From Siphonodentalium dalli (Eukaryota > Mollusca > Scaphopoda > Gadilida > Siphonodentaliidae): a stretch of 64,000 nucleotides of DNA. Positions 1 through 12,015 of this stretch are shown in pieces. The stretch is taken from the NCBI GenBank assembly GCA_032622095.1, contig CP136063.1, positions 12,439,814-12,503,813 of the forward strand, written 5' to 3'. Position 1 is the first letter of the stretch. Every line of letters begins with the position of its first letter. A program made the translations under genes and the position numbers. The notes below the pieces were generated by a model. That model saw nothing but the letters and a program-made list of their open reading frames with translations. It was not told the DNA's origin and did no database searches.

Positions 1-109
1 AGCATGCATCATATTCATCAATTTTCATCGAATCGAGAATGAACTGAGAACCATGTCGCCACAACATATCGCCCAGTTACGGAGTCTGCCATTGTTCTGA
101 TCGAACCGT

Positions 110-219
110 CGGCGAGCTGTGATATTGTTGTGATATATGTATGGCATCGCGGACAATCTCGGAGACAAACGGCGAGCTGTGATATTGTTGTGATATATGT
201 ATGACATCGCGGACAATAT
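110..219. repeat. 60-bp tandem duplication
   Basis: Two near-identical 60-bp units begin with GGCGAGCTGTGATATTGTTG (positions 111 and 171). The second is cut short at about 219. They differ by a G/A change in the middle and at the ends. The short minus-strand open frame across them is a repeat translation. No function is apparent. Confidence 0.85.
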
Positions 220-360
220 CCAATTATGGGACACCCAATATCACTGAATCAGTCACAAGTTATTACTAGAAGTTGTCTGAGTTCACTGCAATGTACTAAG
301 GCTATGCTCTACTTAACAAGGTTCTAGGTCGTTGATGGCAGCGGTTGTACCGTCATTCAA

Positions 361-1625
361 CCACGATCAAGGTCTATCCTGTGTCCGTTTTTGTTCTTAG
401 TCTATATAAATGATTTAGCAGACCGTATTGAATCAATAACGAGAATGTATGCTGACGACACCTGCCCCATGAACAGTCACTTTGATCTTAATCTACTTGA
501 ACATACTATGAACAGCGATTTATAATAATTACAGCGGGGTCCCTAATCTAGCTGGTCAGCTTCAATCCAACTAAAATAGTTGGCATGTCCTTTTCATTAA
601 TTGCGCCCTCAACAAATAAACCAAACATCAATTTCGTAGGAAATTCAATCGACTTTGTGGACAAGCAATTATGTCTGGAAACAAATCAAATCTCAAATGG
701 AACGCACATATTGAAGGGTCTGTCAACAGAATTCCCTCGCGCCTGTCACAATTCCGACGGATTAAATATCAACTGAACTGGAAAACAATTGAAATTATTT
801 ACAAAACATATAGTTTGCCCTTATTTGATTACTCAGATGCCGTCTGGAACAATGCTTCGAAATATATGTTAGAGAAGCTTGACTGGCTTCATATCAACGC
901 TGGACGGATAGTCAACGGTATCACCTGTTTGACTTCGGACAACACGGCATTACAGGAAGTTGGATGGGCCTCGCTCAATAAACGACGTCAACTACATAAA
1001 CTGGAGGCACTCTATAAAATAATCAATAGTTTAGCCCCATCTTATCTAGCCTATACACTCCCCCACCAGATCACATGAGGCTGCAAATTATAATTGGAGA
1101 CGTGCCGGTAAATGTTATTCATACTATTTCAATATTGAACACTTCAAACAATCATTTTTTCCAGCGATGGTCATAGAATGGAATAAGCTTCCAAAAGTAA
1201 TGACCAGTGCTGATCAATTTTCTACCTTTAAAACCAACTTGTACCATACAGATCCCACACGCAGACCCCCCCCCCCCCTCTGCATTTATACGCTGGACGC
1301 AGAAAATACAACATTTCTTATTATCGCATACGCAATTTTTGCAGCGAACTTAGATGTGATATGTTCAACAATTATATCGCTGACAGACCCGCATGCTCAT
1401 GTGGAGATTGATCTGCAGACGCCTATCACTATTTTCCATGTGCCCATTGTACCAACATGAGCGCTCAGTATTCTTTGAGAAACTAACCCGCGAAAATATC
1501 AAAATAAGCAATATTTCAGAACTCATGTGTGGAATACCTTATATCTCGTCCCCCAAAAATATGAAACTATTTTCCATCACACAGCAATATATTACAGCGA
1601 CTAAGGGTTTTGATCACAAATGATT
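361..1625 (+). pseudogene. Decayed non-LTR (LINE) reverse transcriptase, 3' half
   Basis: The sequence encodes the C-terminal half of a LINE reverse transcriptase, broken by stops and frameshifts. From 388 it reads FLFLVYINDLADRI, then YADD (448-459), the catalytic motif of the palm domain, ending at double stops near 525. A second frame around 565-600 gives VSFNPTKIVGMSFS, the usual segment after YADD. A third frame (about 671-1078) holds the thumb-like region with LPLFDYSDAVWNNA. Next comes WNKLP...FKTNLY (1170-1240). The end, about 1290-1625, reads NISYYRIRNFCSELR and then CSCGD, the cysteine/histidine tail seen in several LINE clades. The fragment is 5'-truncated, as LINE copies commonly are. 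The clade (CR1/Jockey-like) is a guess; RT identity is firm. Confidence 0.88.
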
Positions 1626-1836
1626 ATATTTATTTTATTCGCGAATCTATACTTAACAAGAAATTCAATAAATTGAGGAAAAAATCCACTGTCCTGAGTG
1701 GTATTGATAAGCTAATGGTGTTCATCGGGAATGGCAGTATAATTGTCAATTCAACTAAAGAATGTGTATATTTACCCCAGAAGTATATTTAATGCTAGTA
1801 TGAATGCGATACAATCCACAAAACACAGTGTGAGCT

Positions 1837-2063
1837 GGACGTTTGTTATATAGAACACGTACATAGTCAGGTAAGCAATTTTACACCGTGGCTATTCTTT
1901 AAGAGAGTGATTCACGGTGATCCATTCAACACCGGAATCTTGAGAGGCGAGGATTAGCAAATGATAAAAACCTTTATCTTGTAAACAACTTGGTGGCGTT
2001 TCTAACCAAAGTTCAGTTAGTGTGTGGGGGGTCCTCGGTGTTGAGTGTGTTGCTTATTGCATA
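1837..2063 (+). repeat. Fragment of the dispersed element also seen at 7.4-9.0 kb
   Basis: The stretch CCATTCAACACC followed by GGAATCTTG, then AAACAACTTGGTG, TTCAG and GTGTTGAGTGTGTTGCTTATTGC aligns by eye with about 7970-8210. It also aligns with the reverse complement of about 36,000-36,180. It is a diverged third copy of one internal section of that family. Confidence 0.6.
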
Positions 2064-3060
2064 GTATTTCCGCAATGTTTGTTTACATAACACACAGTAC
2101 TAGTACTAACATCACAGTAACATGACAATAACATGTAATTCGTGCGATATTTATGATAGGAATCGAACAGAATTTGTCTATAAATTAATATTATTAATGT
2201 TATGGCAGTTTTAACGGATGTGACTATTTTAACAGCAATACCCACTGCCAACACTTACTAGTATCGTATAATTAATTTCAGTAGGTGGTACCATGAACAT
2301 CTTAATGATATTAAATTATTATTAACGTTTGCTAAAAGTGATTCACTGGGTCCCAGTTATGTTGACATATGCCCTTTAACTTTTACGTAGCATATTTCAC
2401 TGAGTAGCTAACATATTTCCCTGAAAGTGAAATAAATTTATATTTATATCATCACAAACGATCTTCGTCGGGCTTTTTAAAGTCTTTAATTTAAGCTACC
2501 TGTATCTGGTCCTCATACACTACGATCGACAGTAAGAAATGATGTGTCATCAATCATCACTTATATGAAAATAATGTGTTTGGCTAAATTGTCAAAGTTT
2601 AGATCCAAAAAGTTCAATGCCTTGAGTGAATGTATCTACCACGAGGTCTCAAGCAGTCTATCTCTTCGCATGCGAAATAGCAAAAATAATATTGAATGTC
2701 TCAATGACACCAACAGCTTGAGCATGGGAACGACCTACCATATGGTAGATATTCAACCAGGCTCTGCTTGAGTTAAATTTTAAAGCTTAAACTAAATTCA
2801 ACACATTATAAAAAATGTCAGTTTTTTAATTGATGACTGATGTACATGTAGAGTACAGTACATATAAAATAGTAATAACAATTAACATTATGATTTTGAA
2901 ACTAAACATGTTAGAATATTGACAGTAGTGTGGTATTAACTACTACGAGTACTATTAATACTAATAGTACTCGTTATCATAATATATGTGCACATATGTG
3001 ATGTATGGGGAATAAGGACAATAACAATAGATACAATACAATTATAAAAAAAACAAATGT
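2064..3060. other. AT-rich spacer without a recognised gene
   Basis: No coding signal or known element was seen. One perfect 13-bp inverted repeat (ACGAGTACTATTA, loop ATAC) lies at 2945-2974. The 75-codon open frame at 2544-2771 has no recognisable domain. Confidence 0.6.
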
Positions 3061-3291
3061 AAACGCTTGAACGCAATAAGGGAATATCTATTGTGCTTAG
3101 GCGCAATAAGAACATATTTAATTGCGCTTAAGCGCAATATGGAATATTCTAATTGCACTTATAAAGCACAATAAGGAATCTCTTAATAAGGAAAATATTT
3201 AATTATCTAAAGCCCAATAAGGAATATTATTATTGTGCTTAAGCGCATTAAGGAATATTCCTTATTTTAAATATTGCGCTTAAGCGCGATT
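3061..3291. repeat. Cluster of ATTGCGCTTAAGCGCAAT palindromes
   Basis: An 18-bp perfect palindrome centred on CTTAAG lies at 3121-3138. Imperfect versions occur at about 3091-3108, 3151-3171, 3232-3249 and 3273-3290. They are separated by AATAAGGAATATT spacers that are partly palindromic themselves. Spacing is about 40-50 bp. The cluster sits 95 bp before the 52-bp satellite array. Confidence 0.8.
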
Positions 3292-3386
3292 CACCACATT
3301 ACATAAACTCCCTATAAATCCAGTGGTGTAGTCTATGGTAGAATGGGTGGAACAAATATAGGATACTTCTACTATTTGCAGAGGTG

Positions 3387-5354
3387 TGATCTCGTGAGGG
3401 AGATATTAATTGTGAGTGTGACTGTCTCCAGTCCGGGGTGATCTCGTGAGGGAGATATTAATTGTGAGTGTGACTGTCTCCAGTCCGGGGTGATCTCGTG
3501 AGGGAGATATTAATTGTGAGTGTGACTGTCTCCAGTCCGGGGTGATCTCGTGAGGGAGATATTAATTGTGAGTGTGACTGTCTCCAGTCCGGGGTGATCT
3601 CGTGAGGGAGATATTAATTGTGAGTGTGACTGTCTCCAGTCCGGGGTGATCTCGTGAGGGAGATATTAATTGTGAGTGTGACTGTCTCCAGTCCGGGGTG
3701 ATCTCGTGAGGGAGATATTAATTGTGAGTGTGACTGTCTCCAGTCCGGGGTGATCTCGTGAGGGAGATATTAATTGTGAGTGTGACTGTCTCCAGTCCGG
3801 GGTGATCTCGTGAGGGAGATATTAATTGTGAGTGTGACTGTCTCCAGTCCGGGGTGATCTCGTGAGGGAGATATTAATTGTGAGTGTGACTGTCTCCAGT
3901 CCGGGGTGATCTCGTGAGGGAGATATTAATTGTGAGTGTGACTGTCTCCAGTCCGGGGTGATCTCGTGAGGGAGATATTAATTGTGAGTGTGACTGTCTC
4001 CAGTCCGGGGTGATCTCGTGAGGGAGATATTAATTGTGAGTGTGACTGTCTCCAGTCCGGGGTGATCTCGTGAGGGAGATATTAATTGTGAGTGTGACTG
4101 TCTCCAGTCCGGGGTGATCTCGTGAGGGAGATATTAATTGTGAGTGTGACTGTCTCCAGTCCGGGGTGATCTCGTGAGGGAGATATTAATTGTGAGTGTG
4201 ACTCTCCAGTCCGGGGTGATCTCGTGAGGGAGATATTAATTGTGAGTGTGACTGTCTCCAGTCCGGGGTGATCTCGTGAGGGAGATATTAATTGTGAGTG
4301 TGACTGTCTCCAGTCCGGGGTGATCTCGTGAGGGAGATATTAATTGTGAGTGTGACTGTCTCCAGTCCGGGGTGATCTCGTGAGGGAGATATTAATTGTG
4401 AGTGTGACTGTCTCCAGTCCGGGGTGATCTCGTGAGGGAGATATTAATTGTGAGTGTGACTGTCTCCAGTCCGGGGTGATCTCGTGAGGGAGATATTAAT
4501 TGTGAGTGTGACTGTCTCCAGTCCGGGGTGATCTCGTGAGGGAGATATTAATTGTGAGTGTGACTGTCTCCAGTCCGGGGTGATCTCGTGAGGGAGATAT
4601 TAATTGTGAGTGTGACTGTCTCCAGTCCGGGGTGATCTCGTGAGGGAGATATTAATTGTGAGTGTGACTGTCTCCAGTCCGGGGTGATCTCGTGAGGGAG
4701 ATATTAATTGTGAGTGTGACTGTCTCCAGTCCGGGGTGATCTCGTGAGGGAGATATTAATTGTGAGTGTGACTGTCTCCAGTCCGGGGTGATCTCGTGAG
4801 GGAGATATTAATTGTGAGTGTGACTGTCTCCAGTCCGGGGTGATCTCGTGAGGGAGATATTAATTGTGAGTGTGACTGTCTCCAGTCCGGGGTGATCTCG
4901 TGAGGGAGATATTAATTGTGAGTGTGACTGTCTCCAGTCCGGGGTGATCACGTGAGGGAGATATTAATTGTGAGTGTGACTGTCTCCAGTCCGGGGTGAT
5001 CTCGTGAGGGAGATATTAATTGTGAGTGTGACTGTCTCCAGTCCGGGGTGATCTCGTGAGGGAGATATTAATTGTGAGTGTGACTGTCTCCAGTCCGGGT
5101 TGATCTCGTGAGGGAGATATTAATTGTGAGTGTGACTGTCTCCAGTCCGGGGTGATCTCGTGAGGGAGATATTAATTGTGAGTGTGACTGTCTCCAGTCC
5201 GGGGTGATCTCGTGAGGGAGATATTAATTGTGAGTGTGACTGTCTCCAGTCCGGGGTGATCTCGTGAGGGAGATATTAATTGTGAGTGTGACTGTCTCCA
5301 GTCCGGGGTGATCTCGTGAGGGAGATATTAATTGTGAGTGTGACTGTCTCCAGT
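3387..5354. repeat. 52-bp satellite array, about 38 copies
   Basis: The unit starts GGTGATCTCGTGAGGGAGAT and ends CTCCAGTCC. It recurs every 52 bp over 1,968 bp (37.8 copies). The copies are almost identical. The only changes noticed are a 2-bp deletion near 4203, CTCGTG to CACGTG near 4949, and a G-to-T near 5099. Each unit can form a 5-bp ATCTC/GAGAT hairpin. The period is not a multiple of three and there is no long open frame, so it is not coding. Such homogeneity implies recent amplification or ongoing gene conversion. Confidence 0.97.
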
Positions 5355-5458
5355 GAAAAGAAAATGAAAGCGAATTATCACTACTCGTCAACACTTCCAG
5401 TCTCGAGAAATCTGCAGCTCATCACAATTCAATAAACGCTGATGTGTGTAATGACCCA

Positions 5459-6252
5459 CTACACTCTTATGACTAATGTGTAGGTTTTCTACACAAAATG
5501 TGTAGCCCTGCTACACAATCATTATTCAATTTTGATCTTAAACATATTTGTGTAGTATATGTGTAGTTTCATATTCGTACACAAATTGTGTAAACAAATT
5601 TACACATAAATGGGTAAATTTTTACACATTTATACACAACTGTGTGTATAAAATCAACACATATCCCTTACACATTTTGTGTAGGTTCTTACACATACAG
5701 TTCGTAGACAAGAAATGCAAGTTCAGTAGTCCGACCTGTGGGTATAGTATTAAAGATATATGCAGATTTATATGTTAAAACTTTCATGGCGCATAGTGGT
5801 ATGTAGTATTTTGTTCTGTACTGTGAGTTTTTGCTTTGAATGAACAAACCAGGGTCGAGGCGTGATTGCATAATATTAGTATTATTACAACAAGAGTCTA
5901 AGGGCAGTAATCACCATGAAAGTTTTAACAAATAAATCCTCATATACTATTAATACTAAACCCACAAATTGGAATTCTGAACTTACATCCTTGTCTACGA
6001 TCGCTGTAGATTGTATTCCAAAAAATATACTCAAACAATATGGCCGTCACGAAGCAGACTATGAAACCGAAGGCACCGCAATGCGCATGCTCTACGTTCT
6101 TACACAATTGTGTGTAACAAAATATACACATTATGTGTAGAACGGCACTTGGTCAATGTATTTGTATGTAAAACTACACATTGCTATGTGTATTAACCGG
6201 GTTTACACATTTGATGTGTAATCGTTTCTACACATTAGTTATAAGAGTGTAG
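5459..6252. mobile_element. Foldback element with TGTGTAG-rich arms
   Basis: The ends are 25-bp inverted repeats (5459-5483 and 6228-6252) differing at one base; each starts CTACACTCTTAT. The inverted homology extends far inward: 5700-5790 matches the reverse complement of 5912-6010. Arms of roughly 330 bp therefore flank a ~120-bp loop. The outer arms are full of short TGTGTAG/CTACACA motifs. TA occurs at both edges of the repeats, so a TA target duplication (Tc1/mariner-like) is possible. No transposase is encoded. Confidence 0.82.
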
Positions 6253-7384
6253 AACCAAACCTACTTTTGAGGAGGCGGTCGAATCCGATTCCATTCGAGT
6301 TGAGAATTCGGAGAATGGCTGTCCTCGCTTGAACTCAGCTGAGTCGGGAATCGAGGACCGACGAAATTTCACTTCACTTCAATAAGTCCAGGACATCCGA
6401 GAATTCCTGCAAGGCGTCATAGAAGCTCGAGTGTAAACACATCAATATAATATGCATACAATCATGTAACTAAGAATATACAAATATTTAAAGTAAAACG
6501 CTTCCGATCCGAATTCATTTTCAAGCGAAGCATGTACGATTTGAACTTGAAGAGGCGCCTTGTTTACGATGACGTCATTTCGTGCGTGCGTTGCACCCCA
6601 ACGTAACTCTTTCGAGTTTCAACGGCATTTCAATTGGTTAAAATAGAAAATTGCTGAAGTTTTAGCTCCTCCTGAATCTAGTTACCCAATTGGTAGAAAT
6701 ACCCTAACAGTACCTCTTAGTTTTATCAATTAGTTCTCTAATTGTATTGACGATATGAGATCAACATCATACTTTGAAACTATTTATGGCGGTGTTATCC
6801 AAGCGTGTGCTTTGATAATGATTATAATTTTATTTTGCGATCAAACTTCAGTGCACCTCAGCAGAAACGCATGGGCACTAGTTCAGTTCAGCAGAAATGC
6901 ATGAGACCTACGATTATAGTACACCCACTGAACGCGGCTTCCATAATTTCAATCTTGATTAGCATTTACCTCACAAGTGGACAAACCTCATATTCAAACA
7001 TCTTGTTCTGATTTATTATCTGTATTGCCTTTCAGAGCACAACAAAAATAGAAAACAACCATTATATTTTACAGCCAACATAAAAGTACTAAGAATACAT
7101 ACTATATTGGCACTTTGTCAATCATTCCAAAATTCATAATGCAGTGACATTCTTTGAATACAAATTTTCGCTCGGCCAAGAAACAACCTTTTGACTGATC
7201 AGCTCTGGAAGGCACTACACACTATATCTCTCATAACTTATCACCATGTAAATACGTTTGTACCGCCATCTTGCTCACATGTGTGTTATTATATTGTGTT
7301 AGGAGATCTAGAGGGGCCTCATAAGTTGCAAACGCCTGTGCCCCAATTCATTTTGTATATTATGCAAATACAATATTTTTCAAG
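6253..7384. other. Spacer, no recognised gene
   Basis: Nothing beyond low-complexity sequence and a short imperfect direct repeat (CAGCAGAAACGCATG / CAGCAGAAATGCATG, about 6859-6902) was seen. The open frames here (68 and 78 codons) have no recognisable features. Confidence 0.5.
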
Positions 7385-9030
7385 TCAAGGCATCAAGTGG
7401 TTGACATGCGGCATCCGCGGACATTAAATCTTACTACGGTACTAGTTGTATGCGACCACCATACTCCGCATTAATTTTTCACAAAACCGGTTTACACCCA
7501 GTCCAGTGTTTCGTGAGCACCATGCACCCCGTTAACTGTACACTCAACACTATTTCAATTAATAATGGTTTTGCGGTTTATTCAAAATTTGAAGTTGGTC
7601 ACTGACCGACATTTGCAACTGCATCATCAATGCAGTGTCGCACGATTCCAGAAATATACACTCTTTTATGGTGGTTATAATGCCGACTTTAAAAATAAAA
7701 TAACATTCATACAAACGTTAAATGATAATGCGGTATAACCGCGAACGCAAGGTGGTACAAGGGTCGGCCACGGTAGGTCTGATCACGGTTAATCGCATCA
7801 ACGTGGTCGAGTAACTGTAACGTAGTCATATCGGTGATCAACGTCGTTAAGGCGGGTCGATTAATTAGAGCATATATAGCTGTATACATGGGCCAATGCA
7901 ATGGATGTATCATGTTCTTACGAAACATGTGTGTATTATTCTCAAATGCATTAAACTTTCTTGGTGTGAGCTCAGCGTCTGTTTATATACCGGTACAGCA
8001 CGTAGCTAGTGTACGATAAGGAAAACACTCAACACAGTGCCGATATTTTTTTGATAATAATTCTGGTGACTCATTCAACACCGAAATCTTGTGGCAAGGT
8101 TTAGTGGGCGCTATAGCGGTATGTTGCAAACAACATGGTGTCAGTTTAAATTAACAAAGTTCATTATTGGGGTCTTCCCATTGTTGAGTATTTTTTATTA
8201 TCACACTATTTGCTGTTTAAGATGACTGATTTATACTGTTTACTTTAATTACACACATATTAATAAATTTGGCCGATTATTTCAGACATTCAGACAAATT
8301 TTACTCCATCTGCAGGGAACAGGTCAGGGAAATCCTGATCCAGACCTGTTTAAGATGTCTGATTTATAATGTTTACATGGAAGCCCATTAGTGCCAACGC
8401 ATCAAAATATATCTGCGATAATTCACAAATCTTTGCGATAAATCTCAAACATCTTTGCGATAAATCGGAAAGTTTAATCGCAAAGTTGTTTGAGAGTTAT
8501 CGTAAAGATTTTTGAGATTTATGGCAAAGATTGCGACTTACCGCAAAGTTGTTTTGCGATTTATCACAAAAAGGTTTTCTCCCCTTAGACCGCATGCATG
8601 CTATCTGCCTGACCGTGCTATTATAGACCGATTGGTGGTTTACCCAAACATGTTTAAGATGTCTGAGTTATCACCCAGTTGTTTTGCAATTTATAGGAAA
8701 GTAGTTTGCGATTTATCGGGCTATTATAAATCGATTGGTGGTTCACCATACCTCTTTAAGATGTTTGATTTGTAATTATAATTTATAATTTGGCCGACTT
8801 TTTCAGTCATTTAGTCAAATTTTACTCCACGTGTAGGGAACCGGTCAGGGATAGCCTTAAGCATCTAATTAAGAACCTCACAGTACCAGTGGCCTACCTG
8901 TATTATGTACTCCATAGTACCGGATTACTTAACAGTTAGGTACTACATATTACCAATAGAGTACCCGGATAGGTACTCCATTGTTCCTAAAACTGAGCAC
9001 CTACGTTTTTGGTACACCAAAGTACCTATT
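7385..9030 (+). mobile_element. Dispersed repetitive element, copy A
   Basis: This copy matches, in order and in inverted orientation, the block at 34,240-36,780. Shared landmarks are a TTAATTTTTCAC...GTGCAC section near 7470-7540, TTGGTCACTGACCGACATT near 7595, AACACTCAACAC...CATTCAACACC near 8020-8080, and ACCTGTTTAAGATGTCTGAT near 8343. They also share runs of TTTGCGATAAATC (8400-8600) and GGTAC-rich sequence at 8890-9030. No transposase or RT frame is visible. The class is unknown. Confidence 0.65.
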
Positions 9031-9370
9031 GTTTTAAAAATGTATAAGAACAACTTCCAAATGAATGTGGACACGTCAGTTTCTCGGAATAATTCACAAT
9101 GGATTGTAACCGAGCAAGGACTTAAATTAATCAATGCGGGAATTTCTCACATTGTGTGTACCAGATGCAGTGGTTAGTTCAGCGTATGAGACTATGCGTT
9201 GTATGTTTTTATGCTGGAGGCCATTTTCATATATATTAAATATGATAAATGCGATGTGACCAAATCAGATTAGTCGTGATGAATAATTATAACACGCCAA
9301 TCAGTCCTAGACCAATGGACGTTGTATAAGGATTAACTCCCATGTGGACTGTTTTTATGGAGATGTAACT

Positions 9371-9420
9371 GTGAGGTAAGTAGTCATAACTTGTGTAAAA
9401 GTTATGACCACTTACCTCAC
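9371..9420. repeat. 21-bp-stem hairpin
   Basis: GTGAGGTAAGTAGTCATAAC (9371-9390) pairs with GTTATGACCACTTACCTCAC (9401-9420). The stem is 21 bp with a single mismatch and the loop about 8 nt. It stands alone in otherwise featureless sequence. Confidence 0.85.
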
Positions 9421-10646
9421 ATTTAATCCTATTAGTTATATACATTTAGCGAAAAAGCCACTTTTGTATATGTATTTAAATCGAAAAGTGTATCGTGACA
9501 AAACCAGCCCAAAATATATCCCATAGCACCCTTGGCAAAAGTTAACAGGAACAATTTATTTATATTGAAACCTGATGATTTATTAAGTCAATCCTGCGCG
9601 AGTGCAAATGCGCCCAAAACATTACGCGTTTTTCTTTCCGAAATCGATGACACGTCGATGTAATTATGGGTTTGCAGTTATGAACTGTTGCGCGTTCACC
9701 GAGAAATAATTGCAACTAGTCACATGGGCGCCGACCAATCGAAATGCTTGATTTAGTGATAATCACACTTAGTACGTAAATATATAATGATGTCTGGTGA
9801 CCTACCTTTATTTACAATAAAGATCTTTAAATCGTCGCCTGTTCTATCAAATGGTCTGCCGTGACTACAAGAAGTCGATGCATTGTATTCGTGATGCACA
9901 CCTTGATTGATCTATTATGCACTCGCGAGTGATTTTTCCGCCGAGGTGAGCGTTACTAATATGGGCTATGCTATCATGTGTTCTCAAAAGAAGCACACGA
10001 AGGGACATAAAGACATGGAAGACAGGGCGACATGTACATCGTGCCAAAATATAAACGAACGTGAATAATTAAACAGTTTGTAAAACCGAATACGCCATAC
10101 TAAATCTTCAGATCGGGGGTGGGGGTATTCGAAAGAGTTGCAATGGCATTTGCTATGTCGGCGAAATCATGCAGTTATTGTCCTGAACAGTGGCACATGT
10201 GGTACCCCCTCACCAATGCACAATGCACAGCTGCAATAGACGACAGACCGTTTTACAGCACAGGCCTCAACTAACACATACTTAAAGTAAATAAAGGTAC
10301 GTAACTGGACATCAATGGATAGTATGTAATCAATAAATCCGATACGTACATACGGAGGAATAATGCCCAGAAGATTAGTTGTGCCAACGTCCAAGACGGT
10401 GGACATATGACGTTCAGACAACTAAAATTATTTGATCATTTATTTACAAACAGTTCAATAGAATATCTTCGGGTCGTCGGTATGGCATCTCCTGGTTGGG
10501 TTCGTCTTCCTGTCGTCTGCGTGAATCGGGGTCTTCTCTTAACTTCATAAGTTGAGTGCGTCTTCCTGCCGTCGGCGTGGTTGATGTCTAGTTGCGTTCG
10601 TCGACCTGTCGTTTGCTGTCATCAGATGTGCTTCGTCCTTGGTACA
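9421..10646. other. Spacer left of the 9-kb element
   Basis: No gene is supported. Around 10,490-10,600 there is a loose repetition of GTCTTCCTGTCGTC-like words. The open frames at 9865-10,047 and 10,167-10,421 (minus) show no domain. Confidence 0.5.
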
Positions 10647-10654
10647 TCGGGAAG
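10647..10654. repeat. Left target-site duplication
   Basis: TCGGGAAG lies directly before the first base of the left terminal inverted repeat. It is identical to 19,726-19,733. Confidence 0.85.
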
Positions 10655-10910
10655 GGGATTGACTATTTCGAGTAACAGGAACGGAACGAAGAACAGGAAC
10701 GAGTTCCGAGTAACAGAATGACTATTTCGAGTAACAGGAACGAGGAACAGAGATATAAGCTCACATTTCTCGCGTTTTGCGCTATGTAACGATACATATT
10801 ATACATCATTCGAAAGGTTAGCATATCCCCTTCATTAATACTGCAACATTTAGCTATTACTTTTGCGAACAAAGCGTACATTTGGCCAGGAACGGCGAGC
10901 GTTGAATAAG
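10655..10910 (+). repeat. Left terminal inverted repeat of the 9-kb element
   Basis: This 256-bp arm is the reverse complement of 19,471-19,725 with only a few differences (for example GAAGAACAG versus GAGGAACAG, and GCGCTATG versus GCTCTATG). Near the tip it holds two copies of GACTATTTCGAGTAACAGGA. It ends in one inverted 209-bp monomer. Confidence 0.85.
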
Positions 10911-12015
10911 AAATAAGCTAAAAACGAAAAAATCCGAGTACCGGGAATCAGGAACAGAGATATAAGCTCACATTTCTGGCGTTTTGCGCAATGTAACGAT
11001 ACATATTATACATCATTCGAAAGGTTAGCATATCCCCTTCATTAATATTGCAACATTTAGACACTAATATTGCGAACAAAGCGTACATTTGGCCAGGAAC
11101 GGCGAGTGTTGAATAAGAAATTAGCTAAAAACTGGAAAAAATCCGAGTACCGGGAATCAGGAACAGAGATATAAGCTCACATATCTCGCGTTTTGCGCTA
11201 TGTAACGATACATATTATACATCATTCGAAAGGTTAGCATATCCCCTTCATTAATATTGCAACATTTAGACACTAATATTGCGAACAAAGCGTACATTTG
11301 GCCAGGAACGGCGAGCGTTGAATAAGAAATTAGCTAAAAACTGGAAAAAAATCCGATTAACAGGAATCAGGAACAGAGATATAAGCGCATATTTACTCGC
11401 GTTTTACGCTATGTAAAAATACATATTATACAAAGCGTACAATCGAATGATGTATAATATGTATTTTTACATAGCGTAAAACGCGAGAAATGTGAGCTTA
11501 TATCTCTGTTCTTGATTCCTGTTAGTCGGATTTTTCCCAGTTTTTAGCTAATTTCTTATTCAACGCTCGCCGTTCCTGGCCAAATGTACGCTTTGTTCGC
11601 AATATTATTGTCTAAATGTTGCAATAATAATGAAGGGGATATGCTAACCGTTCGAATGATGTATAACATGTATTTTTACATAGCGTAAAACGCGAGAAAT
11701 GTGAGCTTATATCTCTGTTCCTGATTCCCGGTACTCGGATTTTTCCAGTTTTTAGCTAATTTCTTATTCAATGCTCGCCGTTCCTGGCCTAGTGTACGCT
11801 TTGTTTGCAATATTAGTGTCTAAATGTTGCAATATTAACGAAGGGGAGATGCTAACCTTTCGAATGATGTATAATATGTATTTTTACATAGCGTAAAACG
11901 CGAGAAATGTGAGCTTATATCTCTGTTCTTGATTCCTGTTAGTCGGATTTATTCCAGTTTTTAGCTAATTTCTTATTCAACGCTCGCCGTTCGTGGCCAG
12001 ATATACGCATAGTTC

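Noticed and set aside
3387-5354. CRISPR array
   Set aside because: The 52-bp units are head-to-tail without spacers, and the genome is eukaryotic. The same applies to the 50-bp array at 29,758-30,609.
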